Assembly (NCBI GenBank): GCA_910577375.1
Contig: CAJTLT010000001.1
Coordinates: 302,952-366,951, forward strand
DNA length: 64,000 bases
Origin: an uncultured Christensenella sp.
GTDB lineage: Bacteria; Bacillota; Clostridia; Christensenellales; Borkfalkiaceae
Direction: 5' to 3'
The notes under the pieces are model-generated. The model made no database searches. It had not been told where the DNA came from and was given only the letters and a program-made list of their open reading frames with translations. Shown here one piece after another: positions 1-9,190 of the stretch. Made by a program: the position numbers and the translations under genes. Each line of letters starts with the position of its first letter. Positions within the stretch are counted from its first letter, which is position 1.

Positions 1-275
1 TAAATTCGGTTACAAAAGCTCAAAGATTAAGTTTATTGACAACTTTGAAAAATTTTGATATTCTTGTAGCGTCTTTAAGGGATTTTACGGAAGCTATTAT
101 AACATCCGGCGGAGTTGACGTTAAAGAAATCAATCCGAAAACAATGGAAAGTAAGAAAGTTTCCGGTCTTTATTTTTGCGGCGAAGTACTTGATGTCGAC
201 GCGTTTACAGGCGGATATAATCTGCAAATTGCATTTGCCACAGGTTTTGCGGCAGGAAACAGTATAAAGGACTGA
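1..275 (+). CDS. BaiN/HI0933-type FAD flavoprotein, C-terminal part (5' end outside window)
   Basis: The frame is open from the window edge (first whole codon at base 3) to the TAA at 273-275, so only the last 91 codons are present. The stretch GLYFCGEVLDVDAFTGGYN followed by IAFATG is the conserved C-terminal FAD-binding signature of the HI0933/BaiN flavoprotein family (often named aminoacetone oxidase family). Family members are cytosolic FAD enzymes; the substrate of this one cannot be read from the fragment. Only 6 bases separate it from the next gene, so it heads or belongs to the cmk-plsC-ispH operon, a neighbourhood common in Clostridia. The TTG at 36 is internal and not the real start. 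Confidence 0.85.
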   Translation, partial: NSVTKAQRLSLLTTLKNFDILVASLRDFTEAIITSGGVDVKEINPKTMESKKVSGLYFCGEVLDVDAFTGGYNLQIAFATGFAAGNSIKD

Positions 276-281
276 TATATT

Positions 282-1289
282 ATGAAAGCTATACGCGGTG
301 CTATTACCGTTGAAAACGATTGTGCGGAAGAAATCAAATTGGCAGTAGAGGAACTGCTCACGGAGATTCAAAAAAAGAATTTACTTAAAAATGAACAAAT
401 TGTATGTATTTTATTCTCCAATACAGATGATTTGCATTCTTTTTATCCTGCAAAAGTAGCGAGAGAAACGGGATTTTTTCAAATTCCGTTGTATTCTTCA
501 CTTGAGCCGCATATAGAAGGTGCGTTGCCTAAATGTATTCGTATAATGATGCTTGTGGAAGCCGATTTAGTGCCTAAACACGTTTATTTAAGGGGCGCCG
601 CAGTTTTGAGGAAAGATTTAACTGATATAATAAATATCGCGCTTGACGGGCCTGCCGGCAGCGGTAAAAGTACCGTGGCTAAAATTATTGCGCAAAAACT
701 CAATATTTTGTGCCTTGATACCGGTGCAACTTACCGTGCTTGTGCTTTGGCTTGTGTCAAAGCACAAATTGACGTAAATGACGAAAAAGCCGTTTGTTCA
801 TTAATGGAGAAAACTAAGATTAATGTTTCTTATGAAAACGGAGTTCAACATACTTATCTAAACGGTGAAGAAGTTTCTTCCGTTATAAGACAAAACGAAA
901 TTTCAATGCTCGCATCTACTGTTTCGGCTCACGAATGTGTGAGGAGTAAAATGGTAAAATTACAACGTGAGACAGCTGAAACTATTTCTTGTGTGCTTGA
1001 CGGAAGGGATATCGGTACTAATGTTTTGCCTAATGCCCGTTTTAAATTTTTTATGACAGCAAGCCCGGAAATACGAGCAAAAAGACGCTTTGACGAATTG
1101 GTTTCAAAAGGTCAAAAAGTATCTTTTGAAGAATTGAAAAAGGAAATAATCAAGCGTGACGAGCAAGATAAATCAAGAAAAATTGCACCATTAAAGCAAG
1201 CAAAAGATGCAGTAATGATTGACACGTCTGATATGACGGCAGAATATGTTGCAGATTTTATATTAAAGATTATACAGGAAAAAATTTAA
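282..1289 (+). CDS. cmk: Chorismate mutase (AroH type) fused to cytidylate kinase
   Basis: A single 335-residue frame joins two enzymes. Residues 1-115 match the AroH trimeric chorismate mutase fold: MKAIRGA at the start, the equivalent of catalytic Arg90 at Arg87 in KCIRIMM, Glu75 for Glu78, Arg61 for Arg63 and Tyr102 in HVYLRGAAVLR; the Cys75 equivalent is Ser72. Residues 117-335 are a (d)CMP kinase with P-loop GPAGSGKST (123-131), the DTGATYRA motif, LDGRDIGT and the basic lid. The mutase turns chorismate into prephenate (Phe/Tyr synthesis); the kinase phosphorylates CMP and dCMP. There is almost no linker and no internal stop. The stop overlaps the plsC start (TAATG). Both functions look intact by motif; whether the polypeptide is cleaved is unknown. 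Confidence 0.9.
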   Translation: MKAIRGAITVENDCAEEIKLAVEELLTEIQKKNLLKNEQIVCILFSNTDDLHSFYPAKVARETGFFQIPLYSSLEPHIEGALPKCIRIMMLVEADLVPKHVYLRGAAVLRKDLTDIINIALDGPAGSGKSTVAKIIAQKLNILCLDTGATYRACALACVKAQIDVNDEKAVCSLMEKTKINVSYENGVQHTYLNGEEVSSVIRQNEISMLASTVSAHECVRSKMVKLQRETAETISCVLDGRDIGTNVLPNARFKFFMTASPEIRAKRRFDELVSKGQKVSFEELKKEIIKRDEQDKSRKIAPLKQAKDAVMIDTSDMTAEYVADFILKIIQEKI

Positions 1290-1945
1290 TGTCTAAAAAA
1301 CAGAAACTTACGAAGCTTGAAAAATGGTTTCGCTTTATGCGTCGTATCTATAAATATGTCGCGCGTCCGTTTTTGCCGTACAAAACATACGGGCATACAG
1401 AAAAATTCAATGACGGACCTTATATTTTTGTGGGCAATCACAAAAGCGTTTTGGATGTTATTCCTGCCGCTATGGCAACCGATAAAGCCGTTCATTTTAT
1501 GTCAAAGAGCGAATTATCCCAAAAAGGCATTTCAAAATGGTTTATTAAAAAATGTGAATGCATTCCCGTTTCCCGTGACGGAACGGACGTAAGACCTGTA
1601 ATGCAGGCTATGAAAATATTAAAATCCGGTGGTATAGTTTGTATTTTTCCGGAAGGAACCAGAAATAAAACCGATAAAATGTTTTTACCGTTTAAAAGCG
1701 GTGCCGCGGCTCTTTCAATAAAAACAAAAACTCCTATAGTTCCTTTTGTTCAGGTGTCAAAAATCAAGTTTTTCAGAAAATCCCATTTTTATTATGGCGA
1801 GCCGTTTGAACTGTCTGAATTTTACGGTAAAAAACTTACTCAGGCAGAAATCGAAAAGGCAGACGAGGCTTTGGTAAAAATGCTTACGGATTTATATATT
1901 AAACTTGAAAACATATTGAAATCAAAGAAAAAGAATAAAAAATAA
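1289..1945 (+). CDS. plsC: 1-acyl-sn-glycerol-3-phosphate acyltransferase
   Basis: 218 residues, usual for bacterial PlsC. It transfers an acyl chain to the sn-2 position of lysophosphatidate at the inner face of the membrane, giving phosphatidate. The catalytic NHxxxxD motif is NHKSVLD (His51, Asp56) and the glycerol-phosphate-binding block is FPEGTRN near residues 119-125. The N-terminus is basic and the C-terminus is a lysine-rich tail (SKKKNKK). The start is fixed by TAATG overlaps on both sides: its ATG shares a base with the cmk stop and its own stop shares a base with the ispH start, so translation of the three genes is probably coupled. Confidence 0.93.
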   Translation: MSKKQKLTKLEKWFRFMRRIYKYVARPFLPYKTYGHTEKFNDGPYIFVGNHKSVLDVIPAAMATDKAVHFMSKSELSQKGISKWFIKKCECIPVSRDGTDVRPVMQAMKILKSGGIVCIFPEGTRNKTDKMFLPFKSGAAALSIKTKTPIVPFVQVSKIKFFRKSHFYYGEPFELSEFYGKKLTQAEIEKADEALVKMLTDLYIKLENILKSKKKNKK

Positions 1946-4038
1946 TGGAAATAATATTAGCGGAAAATAGCGGTTTTTGCTCAGGGGTAAGGCATGCGGT
2001 TAATACTGCTATGAATCTGAACGTTGAAAATGCATATGTTTTAGGCGAAATTATCCATAATCCGAACGTAGTTAAAGCTATACGAGAAAAAGGGCTTGTC
2101 ACGGTAGATAGCTTGAATGAAGTTCCTGACGGCGCAACAGTTGTTTTTCGTTCGCATGGCGTACCTGAAAAATATTACGGAGAATGTGAGCGTAGGGGAA
2201 TAAACGTCGTTGACTGTACTTGCAGTTTTGTTAAAAGAACACAGAAAATAGTTAAAGAACAATACGCTTTAGGAAAACATATTGTCATAATCGGAGAACA
2301 TGCGCATCCGGAGGTTACAGGTCTTTTGGGATGGTGCGAAGATTCGGCGACAGTTGTAAACGATTTAACCGCAATTCCTGACTACATTACAAAAAAAGAG
2401 CTTTGTATAGTATGCCAAACTACATTTTCAGCTGAAAAATTTGCAAAAATTATTGAAAATATTAAAAAAGTCTGTGAAAAAACAGTTGCTGTTTTTACAA
2501 CGATTTGTTATACTACTATAGCGAGACAGAAAGAGGTTGAAAATCTTTCTGCCCAGTGCGAAGCAGTGTTGGTAATAGGCGGTTTAAACAGCAGTAATAC
2601 CAACAAGCTTTATGAACTTGCTAAAAAGCACTGTAAAAATGTTTTCAGGCTTTCCTCTGCGGAAAGTTTAGATATTACAAAAATTAAAAATTTTAAAAGT
2701 TTAGGTATTGTTTCAGGGGCGTCAACTCCCGACGAACAAACCCGGGAGGTTCTTTTAAAGATGGCAGTAAACACAGAAGTTAAGGCAAACCCTATGGACG
2801 AGGCTCTTGCTGAAATTGACAACAAGTCGAAGTTCAAAAAAGGCGACAAAGTATCGGCGATTATATCCAACGCAAACGATGAAGGATTGCAGGTGCTTTT
2901 GCCTAATACGAAAGCGGAAGTCGCTTTGAATAAAGAAGAGCTTGACTGCGAAGTATATAACGCGGCTGACTATTCAAAGCAGATTGGCGACTCCATCGAT
3001 TTGATTGTTATCGGTCTTAATCCGGTTAAGCTGTCGCAGAAAAAGATTAAAGAAATACAGCAGGAAGAGGCATTGACCGGTGAAATCGAAGATGGTAAAG
3101 AATTTTCCGTTGTTTGTACAGGTTGCAACAAAGGCGGACTTACAGCGCAGCTCGGAACTTATTCGGTATTTGTTCCGGCAAAAGAAATTCGCCCCGGATT
3201 TGTAAAAGATTTGGCTAAATATGAAGGCAAAACTCTTCGCCTGCGTGCGCTTGAAATCAAGAAAAGTGGCGCAAGAAAAGAAATAATTGCTTCTCAGCGC
3301 GTTATTTTACAGGAAGAACGCGATGCTCGCGATGCTGTAAGAGCTGCAAAAGAAGATGAGTTTTTTGCGAATATTACAGTCGGTGACGTAGTTGAAGGAA
3401 AAGTTGAAAGGGCTACAAATTTTGGCGCGTTCGTATCTGTAGGCGGTTTTGATTGCCTTGCTCATATTACGGATTTATCTTGGACGGGTGTAAGTGCCGT
3501 TACCGACGTTTTGGAAATCGGAAAAGTTTACGAATTTATCATTTTAAAGATTGATAAAGAAAACAAAAAGGTTTCTATCGGATATAAACAATTACAGCCC
3601 CAGCCTTGGGATTTGGTAGATGGAAAATATAACGTCGGAGATGTTATTCACGGAAAAGTAGTCAGAATAGTTCCTTTCGGTGCGTTTGTTGAAGTTGAAA
3701 AGGGAATAGATGGGCTTGTTCATGTTTCCCAGATTACTCATGAAAGAATCGAAACCCCCGCAACCGTTCTTAATGTTGGGGATGAAGTAGACGCGAAGAT
3801 TATCGCTGTTGATACAGAGGCAAGAAAAATGAATCTCTCTATCAAAGCTCTTCTTCCTGAAGGCGAAAAGAGAAAGCATGGAAACGAAGAAAATGGGGAA
3901 GAAGTTGCGCCTAAAAAAGGCGGTCGCGCTCCCAGACGCGGTATAACCAGTGACGACGAACTTTCTACTTGGAACGAAGGAAGTATCGGCGGAACTTCTA
4001 TTGCCGACCTTCTTGCCAATGCAAAAAAGAATAAATAA
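1945..4038 (+). CDS. ispH: HMBPP reductase IspH fused to ribosomal protein S1-type domains
   Basis: 697 residues in one frame. Residues 1-281 are IspH, the last step of the MEP isoprenoid pathway (HMBPP to IPP/DMAPP); the three [4Fe-4S] ligands are Cys12, Cys93 (DCTC) and Cys188 (TTICY), with His38, His121 and Glu123 of the substrate pocket. Four S1/OB RNA-binding repeats follow, starting near residues 296, 375, 478 and 562. The first two are degenerate; the last two are canonical (FGAFV, GLVHVSQIT). The C-terminus is low-complexity and basic (KKGGRAPRRG). This fusion is well known in Clostridia, where it may supply the S1 function. A strong terminator follows. Confidence 0.95.
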   Translation: MEIILAENSGFCSGVRHAVNTAMNLNVENAYVLGEIIHNPNVVKAIREKGLVTVDSLNEVPDGATVVFRSHGVPEKYYGECERRGINVVDCTCSFVKRTQKIVKEQYALGKHIVIIGEHAHPEVTGLLGWCEDSATVVNDLTAIPDYITKKELCIVCQTTFSAEKFAKIIENIKKVCEKTVAVFTTICYTTIARQKEVENLSAQCEAVLVIGGLNSSNTNKLYELAKKHCKNVFRLSSAESLDITKIKNFKSLGIVSGASTPDEQTREVLLKMAVNTEVKANPMDEALAEIDNKSKFKKGDKVSAIISNANDEGLQVLLPNTKAEVALNKEELDCEVYNAADYSKQIGDSIDLIVIGLNPVKLSQKKIKEIQQEEALTGEIEDGKEFSVVCTGCNKGGLTAQLGTYSVFVPAKEIRPGFVKDLAKYEGKTLRLRALEIKKSGARKEIIASQRVILQEERDARDAVRAAKEDEFFANITVGDVVEGKVERATNFGAFVSVGGFDCLAHITDLSWTGVSAVTDVLEIGKVYEFIILKIDKENKKVSIGYKQLQPQPWDLVDGKYNVGDVIHGKVVRIVPFGAFVEVEKGIDGLVHVSQITHERIETPATVLNVGDEVDAKIIAVDTEARKMNLSIKALLPEGEKRKHGNEENGEEVAPKKGGRAPRRGITSDDELSTWNEGSIGGTSIADLLANAKKNK

Positions 4039-4050
4039 GTTTTTTAGTAA

Positions 4051-4079
4051 AGTCCCGCTGTTTTTGCGGGGCTTTTTTT
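4051..4079 (+). terminator. Intrinsic terminator of the cmk-plsC-ispH operon
   Basis: An 8-bp GC-rich stem (AGTCCCGC/GCGGGGCT, one G-T pair) with a 7-base loop is followed directly by seven T residues, 12 bases after the ispH stop codon. Confidence 0.9.
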
Positions 4080-4143
4080 GTTTAATACTTTAAGTAGGGG
4101 TTTATAAAATAACTGTAAATTTTTGTAATTTAAGAGGTGACTT

Positions 4144-5964
4144 ATGAAAAGAGAAGGAAATATCAAAATTTCAAGCGAAAATATGATGCCAATTATAAAA
4201 AAGTGGCTGTATTCGGATAAGGATATATTTTTGCGCGAAATTGTCGCCAACGGCGTAGATGCTATAACAAAATTCAAAAAGCTTGTAAATATGGGCGAAG
4301 CTCAAGAAAACGGCGAAGAATATTGTTTGAAAATTTCTGTAGATAAAAAGGCTAAAACTCTTACCGTGGATGATAACGGAATCGGTATGACAGAAGAAGA
4401 GGTCGAGAGCTATATTACGCAAATTGCATTTTCCGGAGCGTCTGATTTCTTACAGAAATATGAAAAGGCTGGCGGAGACGGTATAATCGGTCATTTCGGG
4501 CTTGGTTTTTACTCGGTTTATATGGTTTCCGAAAATGTTGAAATTTTTACAAAATCTTATAAAGATGTTCCAGCGGTTCATTGGGAAAGTGACGGTAATG
4601 CCACTTATAGTATAGAAGAATGCGATAAAGTTACGCGCGGAACAAAAATAGTTTTGCATATTTCCGCAGAAGAAAAAGAATTTCTTGATGAAAACACAAT
4701 CAAAAACTTAGTAAGAAAATACTGTTCATTTATGCCCTTTAATGTGTATGTTTCATACAAGGGCGATGGAAAGGATGAACCTCTAAACTCAATTTTGCCG
4801 CTTTACGCTAAAAATCCTAAGGATTGCACGGACGAAAATTATAAAACTTTCTATACGGATACCTTTATGGATTATAATGAGCCTATTTTCTGGGTTCATT
4901 TGAATATGGATTATCCTTTCAAACTGAAAGGTATTCTTTATTTCCCTAAGGTTAAAAACAAATTGGAGCTTGAAAGAGGAAAGGTCAAACTTTATTGTAA
5001 TCAGGTTTTTATTGCTGATAATATAAAAGAAGTAATTCCGGAATTTTTAATGCTCTTAAACGGTGTTATCGATTGCCCGGATATTCCATTAAATGTTTCC
5101 CGCAGTTTTTTGCAGAATGATAAACAAGTACAGAAAATCAGCAAGCATATAACTAAAAAAGTTGCCGACAAGCTTATATCGCTGTTTAAAAACGATAGGG
5201 AAAAATTTGAAAATTGCTGGAGCGATGTAGCAAACTTCGTAAAATTCGGATGTATTAAGGATAATGAATTTTATGAAAAAATCAAAGATATAATAATTTA
5301 TAAAGATATCAACGGTAAATTTGCTAATTTTTCGGAATTCATAGGTATTGAAAATAAGGAAACTGTTGAAACAGCGGGAAATAAAGAAAGCAAGCCGACA
5401 ACAATATATTATGTTTCGGATGAACAGCAACAAGCACAATATATTAAGTTGTTCAAAGATGAGGGATTGAATGCAATCCTGTGTGACAATTTTATTGACC
5501 CACATTTTCTTAGCTTTTTGGAATATAAAACTCCGGATAAACTCAAATTTACGCGTATAGATGCTGATTTGGACGGCGCGCTCAAAAATATCGAAGAGGC
5601 TGACGACAGTGTAATTGTCGATATTTTCAAAAATGCGGTTTCCAACGATAAAATAACGGTAAAAATCCAGTCGCTTAAAAATGAAAGTGTTCCGGCTGTA
5701 ATAGTTGTTGACGAATATATGCGGCGTTACAGTGAAATGGGGCAAATTTATGGTATGAGCGAAGGCGATTTAGCTAAAACTCTCATAATTAATATTAATA
5801 ATGAAGTTGTTTCCAAAATAAAAGAATTAGATGAAAATAAACAAAAGTTTGTTGCCGAGTACATTTATTTGCTTGCTTTGTCATCGTTTAAAAAATTGAC
5901 GAATGAGGAATCGGAAAAATTTCAGAAGAGTTGTTTTGCGCTTTTGAAAGATTACGCCAAATAA
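4144..5964 (+). CDS. htpG: Hsp90-family chaperone HtpG
   Basis: 606 residues, close to the usual 610-630 of bacterial HtpG. It is an ATP-driven homodimeric cytosolic chaperone. The GHKL ATPase domain carries the catalytic Glu32 and Mg/ATP-binding Asn36 in LREIVANGVDA (the common form is RELISNASDA), then DDNGIGMT and GHFGLGFYS. The middle-domain signature NVSRSFLQND is present near residue 319. The ATG at 4144 is preceded by AGAGGTG at good spacing. It is a single-gene unit with terminators on both sides. The AN-GVDA variant of the ATPase motif appears to be a lineage feature and keeps both key residues. No CIRCE operator is visible upstream. Confidence 0.95.
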   Translation: MKREGNIKISSENMMPIIKKWLYSDKDIFLREIVANGVDAITKFKKLVNMGEAQENGEEYCLKISVDKKAKTLTVDDNGIGMTEEEVESYITQIAFSGASDFLQKYEKAGGDGIIGHFGLGFYSVYMVSENVEIFTKSYKDVPAVHWESDGNATYSIEECDKVTRGTKIVLHISAEEKEFLDENTIKNLVRKYCSFMPFNVYVSYKGDGKDEPLNSILPLYAKNPKDCTDENYKTFYTDTFMDYNEPIFWVHLNMDYPFKLKGILYFPKVKNKLELERGKVKLYCNQVFIADNIKEVIPEFLMLLNGVIDCPDIPLNVSRSFLQNDKQVQKISKHITKKVADKLISLFKNDREKFENCWSDVANFVKFGCIKDNEFYEKIKDIIIYKDINGKFANFSEFIGIENKETVETAGNKESKPTTIYYVSDEQQQAQYIKLFKDEGLNAILCDNFIDPHFLSFLEYKTPDKLKFTRIDADLDGALKNIEEADDSVIVDIFKNAVSNDKITVKIQSLKNESVPAVIVVDEYMRRYSEMGQIYGMSEGDLAKTLIININNEVVSKIKELDENKQKFVAEYIYLLALSSFKKLTNEESEKFQKSCFALLKDYAK

Positions 5965-5975
5965 TGAAAGATTGT

Positions 5976-6007
5976 AACCGTCCCGCTTATCGGGACGGTT
6001 TTTTTGT
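5976..6007 (+). terminator. Terminator after htpG
   Basis: A perfect 10-bp stem (AACCGTCCCG/CGGGACGGTT) with a 5-base loop is followed by a run of seven T, 12 bases after the htpG stop. Confidence 0.92.
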
Positions 6008-6061
6008 TTATTATAACAATAAAAATAATATAAAAACTTTACAGTTTTTTTTAATTGTGTA

Positions 6062-6090
6062 TTGAAAAAATTATATTAGTATGATAAAAT
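6062..6090 (+). promoter_or_regulatory. Sigma-A-like promoter of the glycogen operon
   Basis: TTGAAA (6062-6067), a 17-bp spacer and TAAAAT (6085-6090). The predicted start of transcription (about 6097) lies only 2-4 bases before the glgB ATG at 6100, so the message would be leaderless or nearly so. An upstream promoter with a longer leader is not excluded, but nothing better is visible between the htpG terminator and glgB. Confidence 0.6.
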
Positions 6091-6099
6091 AAATTAGGT

Positions 6100-7956
6100 A
6101 TGGATAGCGGGTTGCCTTTAAAAAAAAGGCTTGAAAATTTTCATAGCGGAAACGAATTTAAAGCTTATGAAATTTTCGGTTGCCATAAATGCGGTGAAAA
6201 CAAATATGTTTTCCGTGTTTGGGCTCCGCATGCAAAAACCGTCAAGCTTTGCGGTACATTCAGTAACAAAAATGAAACAATTGAAATGCAGCATTTGTCA
6301 GACGGCGAAAGTTTTGAAATATGTACGCAAGCTCGAGCGGGAGATATTTATAATTTTCTGATTATAACCGATGACGGCAGAGAATTGTTTAAAGCAGACC
6401 CGTATGCATTTAAATCGGATTTCCCGAACTCGTTTTCATCTGTAGTTTGCGATTTGTTTGAATCTTCGGATTATAATGATTTATTGGTTCCTCACGATTT
6501 TTCTGAGCCGATTAACATATATGAATTGAATTTAATGTCTTGGAAGAGACACGTTGATAATTCGTATTATAGTTTTAAAGAATTGGTAGAAGAACTTGTT
6601 CCATACGTTAAGCAAATGGGCTATACCCACGTTGAACTTATGCCTGTTACCGAATTTCCGTTTGACGGTTCTTGGGGATATCAGGTTACAGGATATTTTT
6701 CGGTTCTGTCACGTCTTGGAACTTTGGAAGATTTTAAAAATTTAATTGAAGACTTTCACAAAAACGGAATTAAAGTAATTTTGGATTGGGTTCCTGCGCA
6801 TTTTCCGAAAGATGATTGGGGTCTTTATGAATTTGACGGCCAGCCGCTTTATGAATGCCCTCTTTGGGACAGAATGGAGCAACATAGCTGGGGTACTCGA
6901 CGATTCGACTATGGTCGTGGTGAAGTTAGCAGCTTTTTGCTTTCGAGCGCTTATTTCTTTTTTGATAAATTCAAAATAGACGGATTGCGGGTAGACGCTG
7001 TTGCCTCAATAATTTATCTTGATTATGACCGGAATAAGGGTGATTTTACACCTAATTGTGACGGCGGAAATCTTAATTACGAAGGAATAGGCTTTATTAA
7101 AAAGTTTAATTCGGTTATATTGAACAACTTTGTCGGAGCAATTACAATTGCGGAAGAATCTACGGCCTTTCCTAAAGTGACGGGTAATATTGCTGACGGC
7201 GGACTGGGATTTTCTTATAAATGGAATATGGGTTGGATGAATGACGTGCTGTTTTATTGCCGGCAAGACCCGTATTTCAGAAATCATCATCACAGTAAAA
7301 TGACGTTTTCGCTTGTTTACGCATTTTCGGAAAGATTCATTTTGCCGCTCTCTCATGATGAAGTAGTGCACGTTAAAGGTTCCATTATTAATAAAATGTC
7401 TGGCGAATACGAAGATAAGTTCGCCGGCGAAAGATTATTGCTAGCATTTATGTATGCCCATCCTGGTAAAAAACTCAACTTTATGGGCTATGAGGTCGGA
7501 CAGTTTAAAGAGTGGGATTACTGTGCCGGTATCGATTTATTTTTGGCAGAGAAATTTGAACTGCATACAAAAATGCGTGAGTTTGTAAAATACCTTAACG
7601 ATATTTATAAAACAAATCCAGCTTTTTTTAAAAACGATTTTGCTTGGGATGGATTTGAGTGGCTTGTTGTAGATGATAAATATAATAATTTTTTTGCATT
7701 TTCAAGATACGGCGGAAAGCAAAGCGTTACTGCGCTTATGAACTTTTCAGGCGTAGATATAAAAAATTATAAAGTCGGAATAAATAAAGGCAAGTACCGA
7801 GTAATTTTAAATACCGACGATAAAAAATTCGGCGGAAAAGGTACACAAAGAAAAAAAGTATTTAATACGGTTAGGCAAACGTGCGGGAATAAGGAGTATT
7901 CTATTACTGTTGATATTCCGAGGCTTGCATGTATGTATATTATCAAAGTAAATTAA
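6100..7956 (+). CDS. glgB: 1,4-alpha-glucan branching enzyme
   Basis: 618 residues. It cuts alpha-1,4 glucan chains and rejoins them as alpha-1,6 branches in glycogen synthesis. An N-terminal CBM48 domain (FRVWAPHAKTVKLCG) is followed by a GH13 barrel: region I VPAHFP, nucleophile Asp299 in GLRVDAV, acid Glu in AEEST (352/353) and Asp420 in LSHDE. The C-terminal beta domain ends at RLACMYIIKVN. It is the first gene of the glgBCDAP operon. There is no good Shine-Dalgarno before the ATG (only TAGGT touching it). The next in-frame start, TTG at 6112, is no better, so I keep the ATG with some doubt. Confidence 0.93.
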   Translation: MDSGLPLKKRLENFHSGNEFKAYEIFGCHKCGENKYVFRVWAPHAKTVKLCGTFSNKNETIEMQHLSDGESFEICTQARAGDIYNFLIITDDGRELFKADPYAFKSDFPNSFSSVVCDLFESSDYNDLLVPHDFSEPINIYELNLMSWKRHVDNSYYSFKELVEELVPYVKQMGYTHVELMPVTEFPFDGSWGYQVTGYFSVLSRLGTLEDFKNLIEDFHKNGIKVILDWVPAHFPKDDWGLYEFDGQPLYECPLWDRMEQHSWGTRRFDYGRGEVSSFLLSSAYFFFDKFKIDGLRVDAVASIIYLDYDRNKGDFTPNCDGGNLNYEGIGFIKKFNSVILNNFVGAITIAEESTAFPKVTGNIADGGLGFSYKWNMGWMNDVLFYCRQDPYFRNHHHSKMTFSLVYAFSERFILPLSHDEVVHVKGSIINKMSGEYEDKFAGERLLLAFMYAHPGKKLNFMGYEVGQFKEWDYCAGIDLFLAEKFELHTKMREFVKYLNDIYKTNPAFFKNDFAWDGFEWLVVDDKYNNFFAFSRYGGKQSVTALMNFSGVDIKNYKVGINKGKYRVILNTDDKKFGGKGTQRKKVFNTVRQTCGNKEYSITVDIPRLACMYIIKVN

Positions 7957-7973
7957 TTTTGGGGGATTTAGCA

Positions 7974-9176
7974 ATGCTAAGAAAAAAAGAATGCGTTGCA
8001 ATGTTGCTTGCAGGAGGACAGGGTAGCAGACTTTACGCGCTTACAAGCAACATTGCAAAACCGGCGGTTTCATTCGGAGCAAAGTACAGAATTATTGATT
8101 TCCCGCTTTCGAATTGCATTAATTCGGGGATAGATACTGTAGGCGTGCTTACGCAGTATCAGCCGCTTGTTCTCAATGAATATGTAGGCAACGGACAACC
8201 GTGGGATTTGGATAGAACGTTCGGCGGCGTTCATATTTTGTCGCCTTATGAAGCGAAAACAGACACTTCATGGTACAAGGGTACAGCGAACGCAATTTAT
8301 CAGAATATACGGTTTATGCAGATGTATGACCCGGAATATGTTCTTATACTTTCCGGCGACCACATTTATAAAATGGATTACGATAAAATGCTTGCGGCGC
8401 ATAAAGAGGCAAAGGCAGACTGTACAATTGCCTGCATGCAAGTGCCTTTAAAAGAAGCTTCAAGGTTTGGAATTTTAAATACCAATTCAGACGGCACGAT
8501 TTATGAGTTTGAGGAGAAACCGGCTAATCCCAAAAGTGATTTGGCATCTATGGGAATTTATATTTTTACGGCTTCGAAACTTTTCAAATATCTTGAGCTT
8601 GATAATAATGACCCTAAATCTGAAAAAGATTTCGGTAAAAACGTATTGCCTTCAATGCTTGCCGCCGGTGAGAAAATGTATTCTTACCGTTTTGACGGGT
8701 ACTGGAAAGATGTCGGAACAATAAGTTCGCTTTGGGAAGCAAATATGGATTTGCTCGGCGTTGTTCCCAGATTTGAACTTTCAGACAGAGACCGCGTAAT
8801 TCATTCCAGAAGCCCTTTGGCGCCTCCTGCTTATATACAAGGCGAAGTAATAAATTCTCTTATTGCAACGGGCAGCGATATCGAAGGAAAAATTGTTAAT
8901 TCTGTTATCGGCACTAATTGTGTGATAGAAGAAGGCGCGGAAGTCATAGACAGCGTACTTATGGGTAATATCACAGTTAAGTCCGGAGCAAAAATAAATT
9001 ATTCAATAATAGACGAAGAGGTTATAATCGGAGAAAAGGCTGTTATCGGTGCGCCAATCGCCGAAGCTGTAAAAACAGAAAGTAAGACTAACGGCATAAC
9101 TGTACTCGGCAGGGCAATTAGCGTTAAGAAAAACGGAAAAGTTGCGGCCGGTGAAATCGTGGATAAAAACGTATAA
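7974..9176 (+). CDS. glgC: Glucose-1-phosphate adenylyltransferase
   Basis: 400 residues. It makes ADP-glucose from glucose-1-phosphate and ATP, the committed step of bacterial glycogen synthesis. The N-terminal nucleotidyltransferase domain starts AMLLAGGQGSRL and contains the substrate loops GTANAIYQN, LSGDHIYKMDY and FEEKP; the C-terminal half is a left-handed beta-helix hexapeptide domain. I chose the ATG at 7974 because GGGGGA sits 9 bases before it; the longer frame from 7929 would overlap glgB and lacks a binding site. It is followed after 14 bases by the paralogue glgD. Confidence 0.95.
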   Translation: MLRKKECVAMLLAGGQGSRLYALTSNIAKPAVSFGAKYRIIDFPLSNCINSGIDTVGVLTQYQPLVLNEYVGNGQPWDLDRTFGGVHILSPYEAKTDTSWYKGTANAIYQNIRFMQMYDPEYVLILSGDHIYKMDYDKMLAAHKEAKADCTIACMQVPLKEASRFGILNTNSDGTIYEFEEKPANPKSDLASMGIYIFTASKLFKYLELDNNDPKSEKDFGKNVLPSMLAAGEKMYSYRFDGYWKDVGTISSLWEANMDLLGVVPRFELSDRDRVIHSRSPLAPPAYIQGEVINSLIATGSDIEGKIVNSVIGTNCVIEEGAEVIDSVLMGNITVKSGAKINYSIIDEEVIIGEKAVIGAPIAEAVKTESKTNGITVLGRAISVKKNGKVAAGEIVDKNV

Positions 9177-9190
9177 AGGGGGATACTATA

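Noticed and set aside
5089..5745. 218-codon open frame on the - strand inside htpG
   Set aside because: It lies wholly antisense to a well-supported HtpG, has no ribosome site and encodes a Phe/Tyr/Ile-rich sequence typical of reverse-strand reading of AT-rich genes.
7929..7973. Upstream extension of glgC
   Set aside because: It overlaps the end of glgB, lacks a Shine-Dalgarno and precedes the conserved GlgC start; the ATG at 7974 has GGGGGA.
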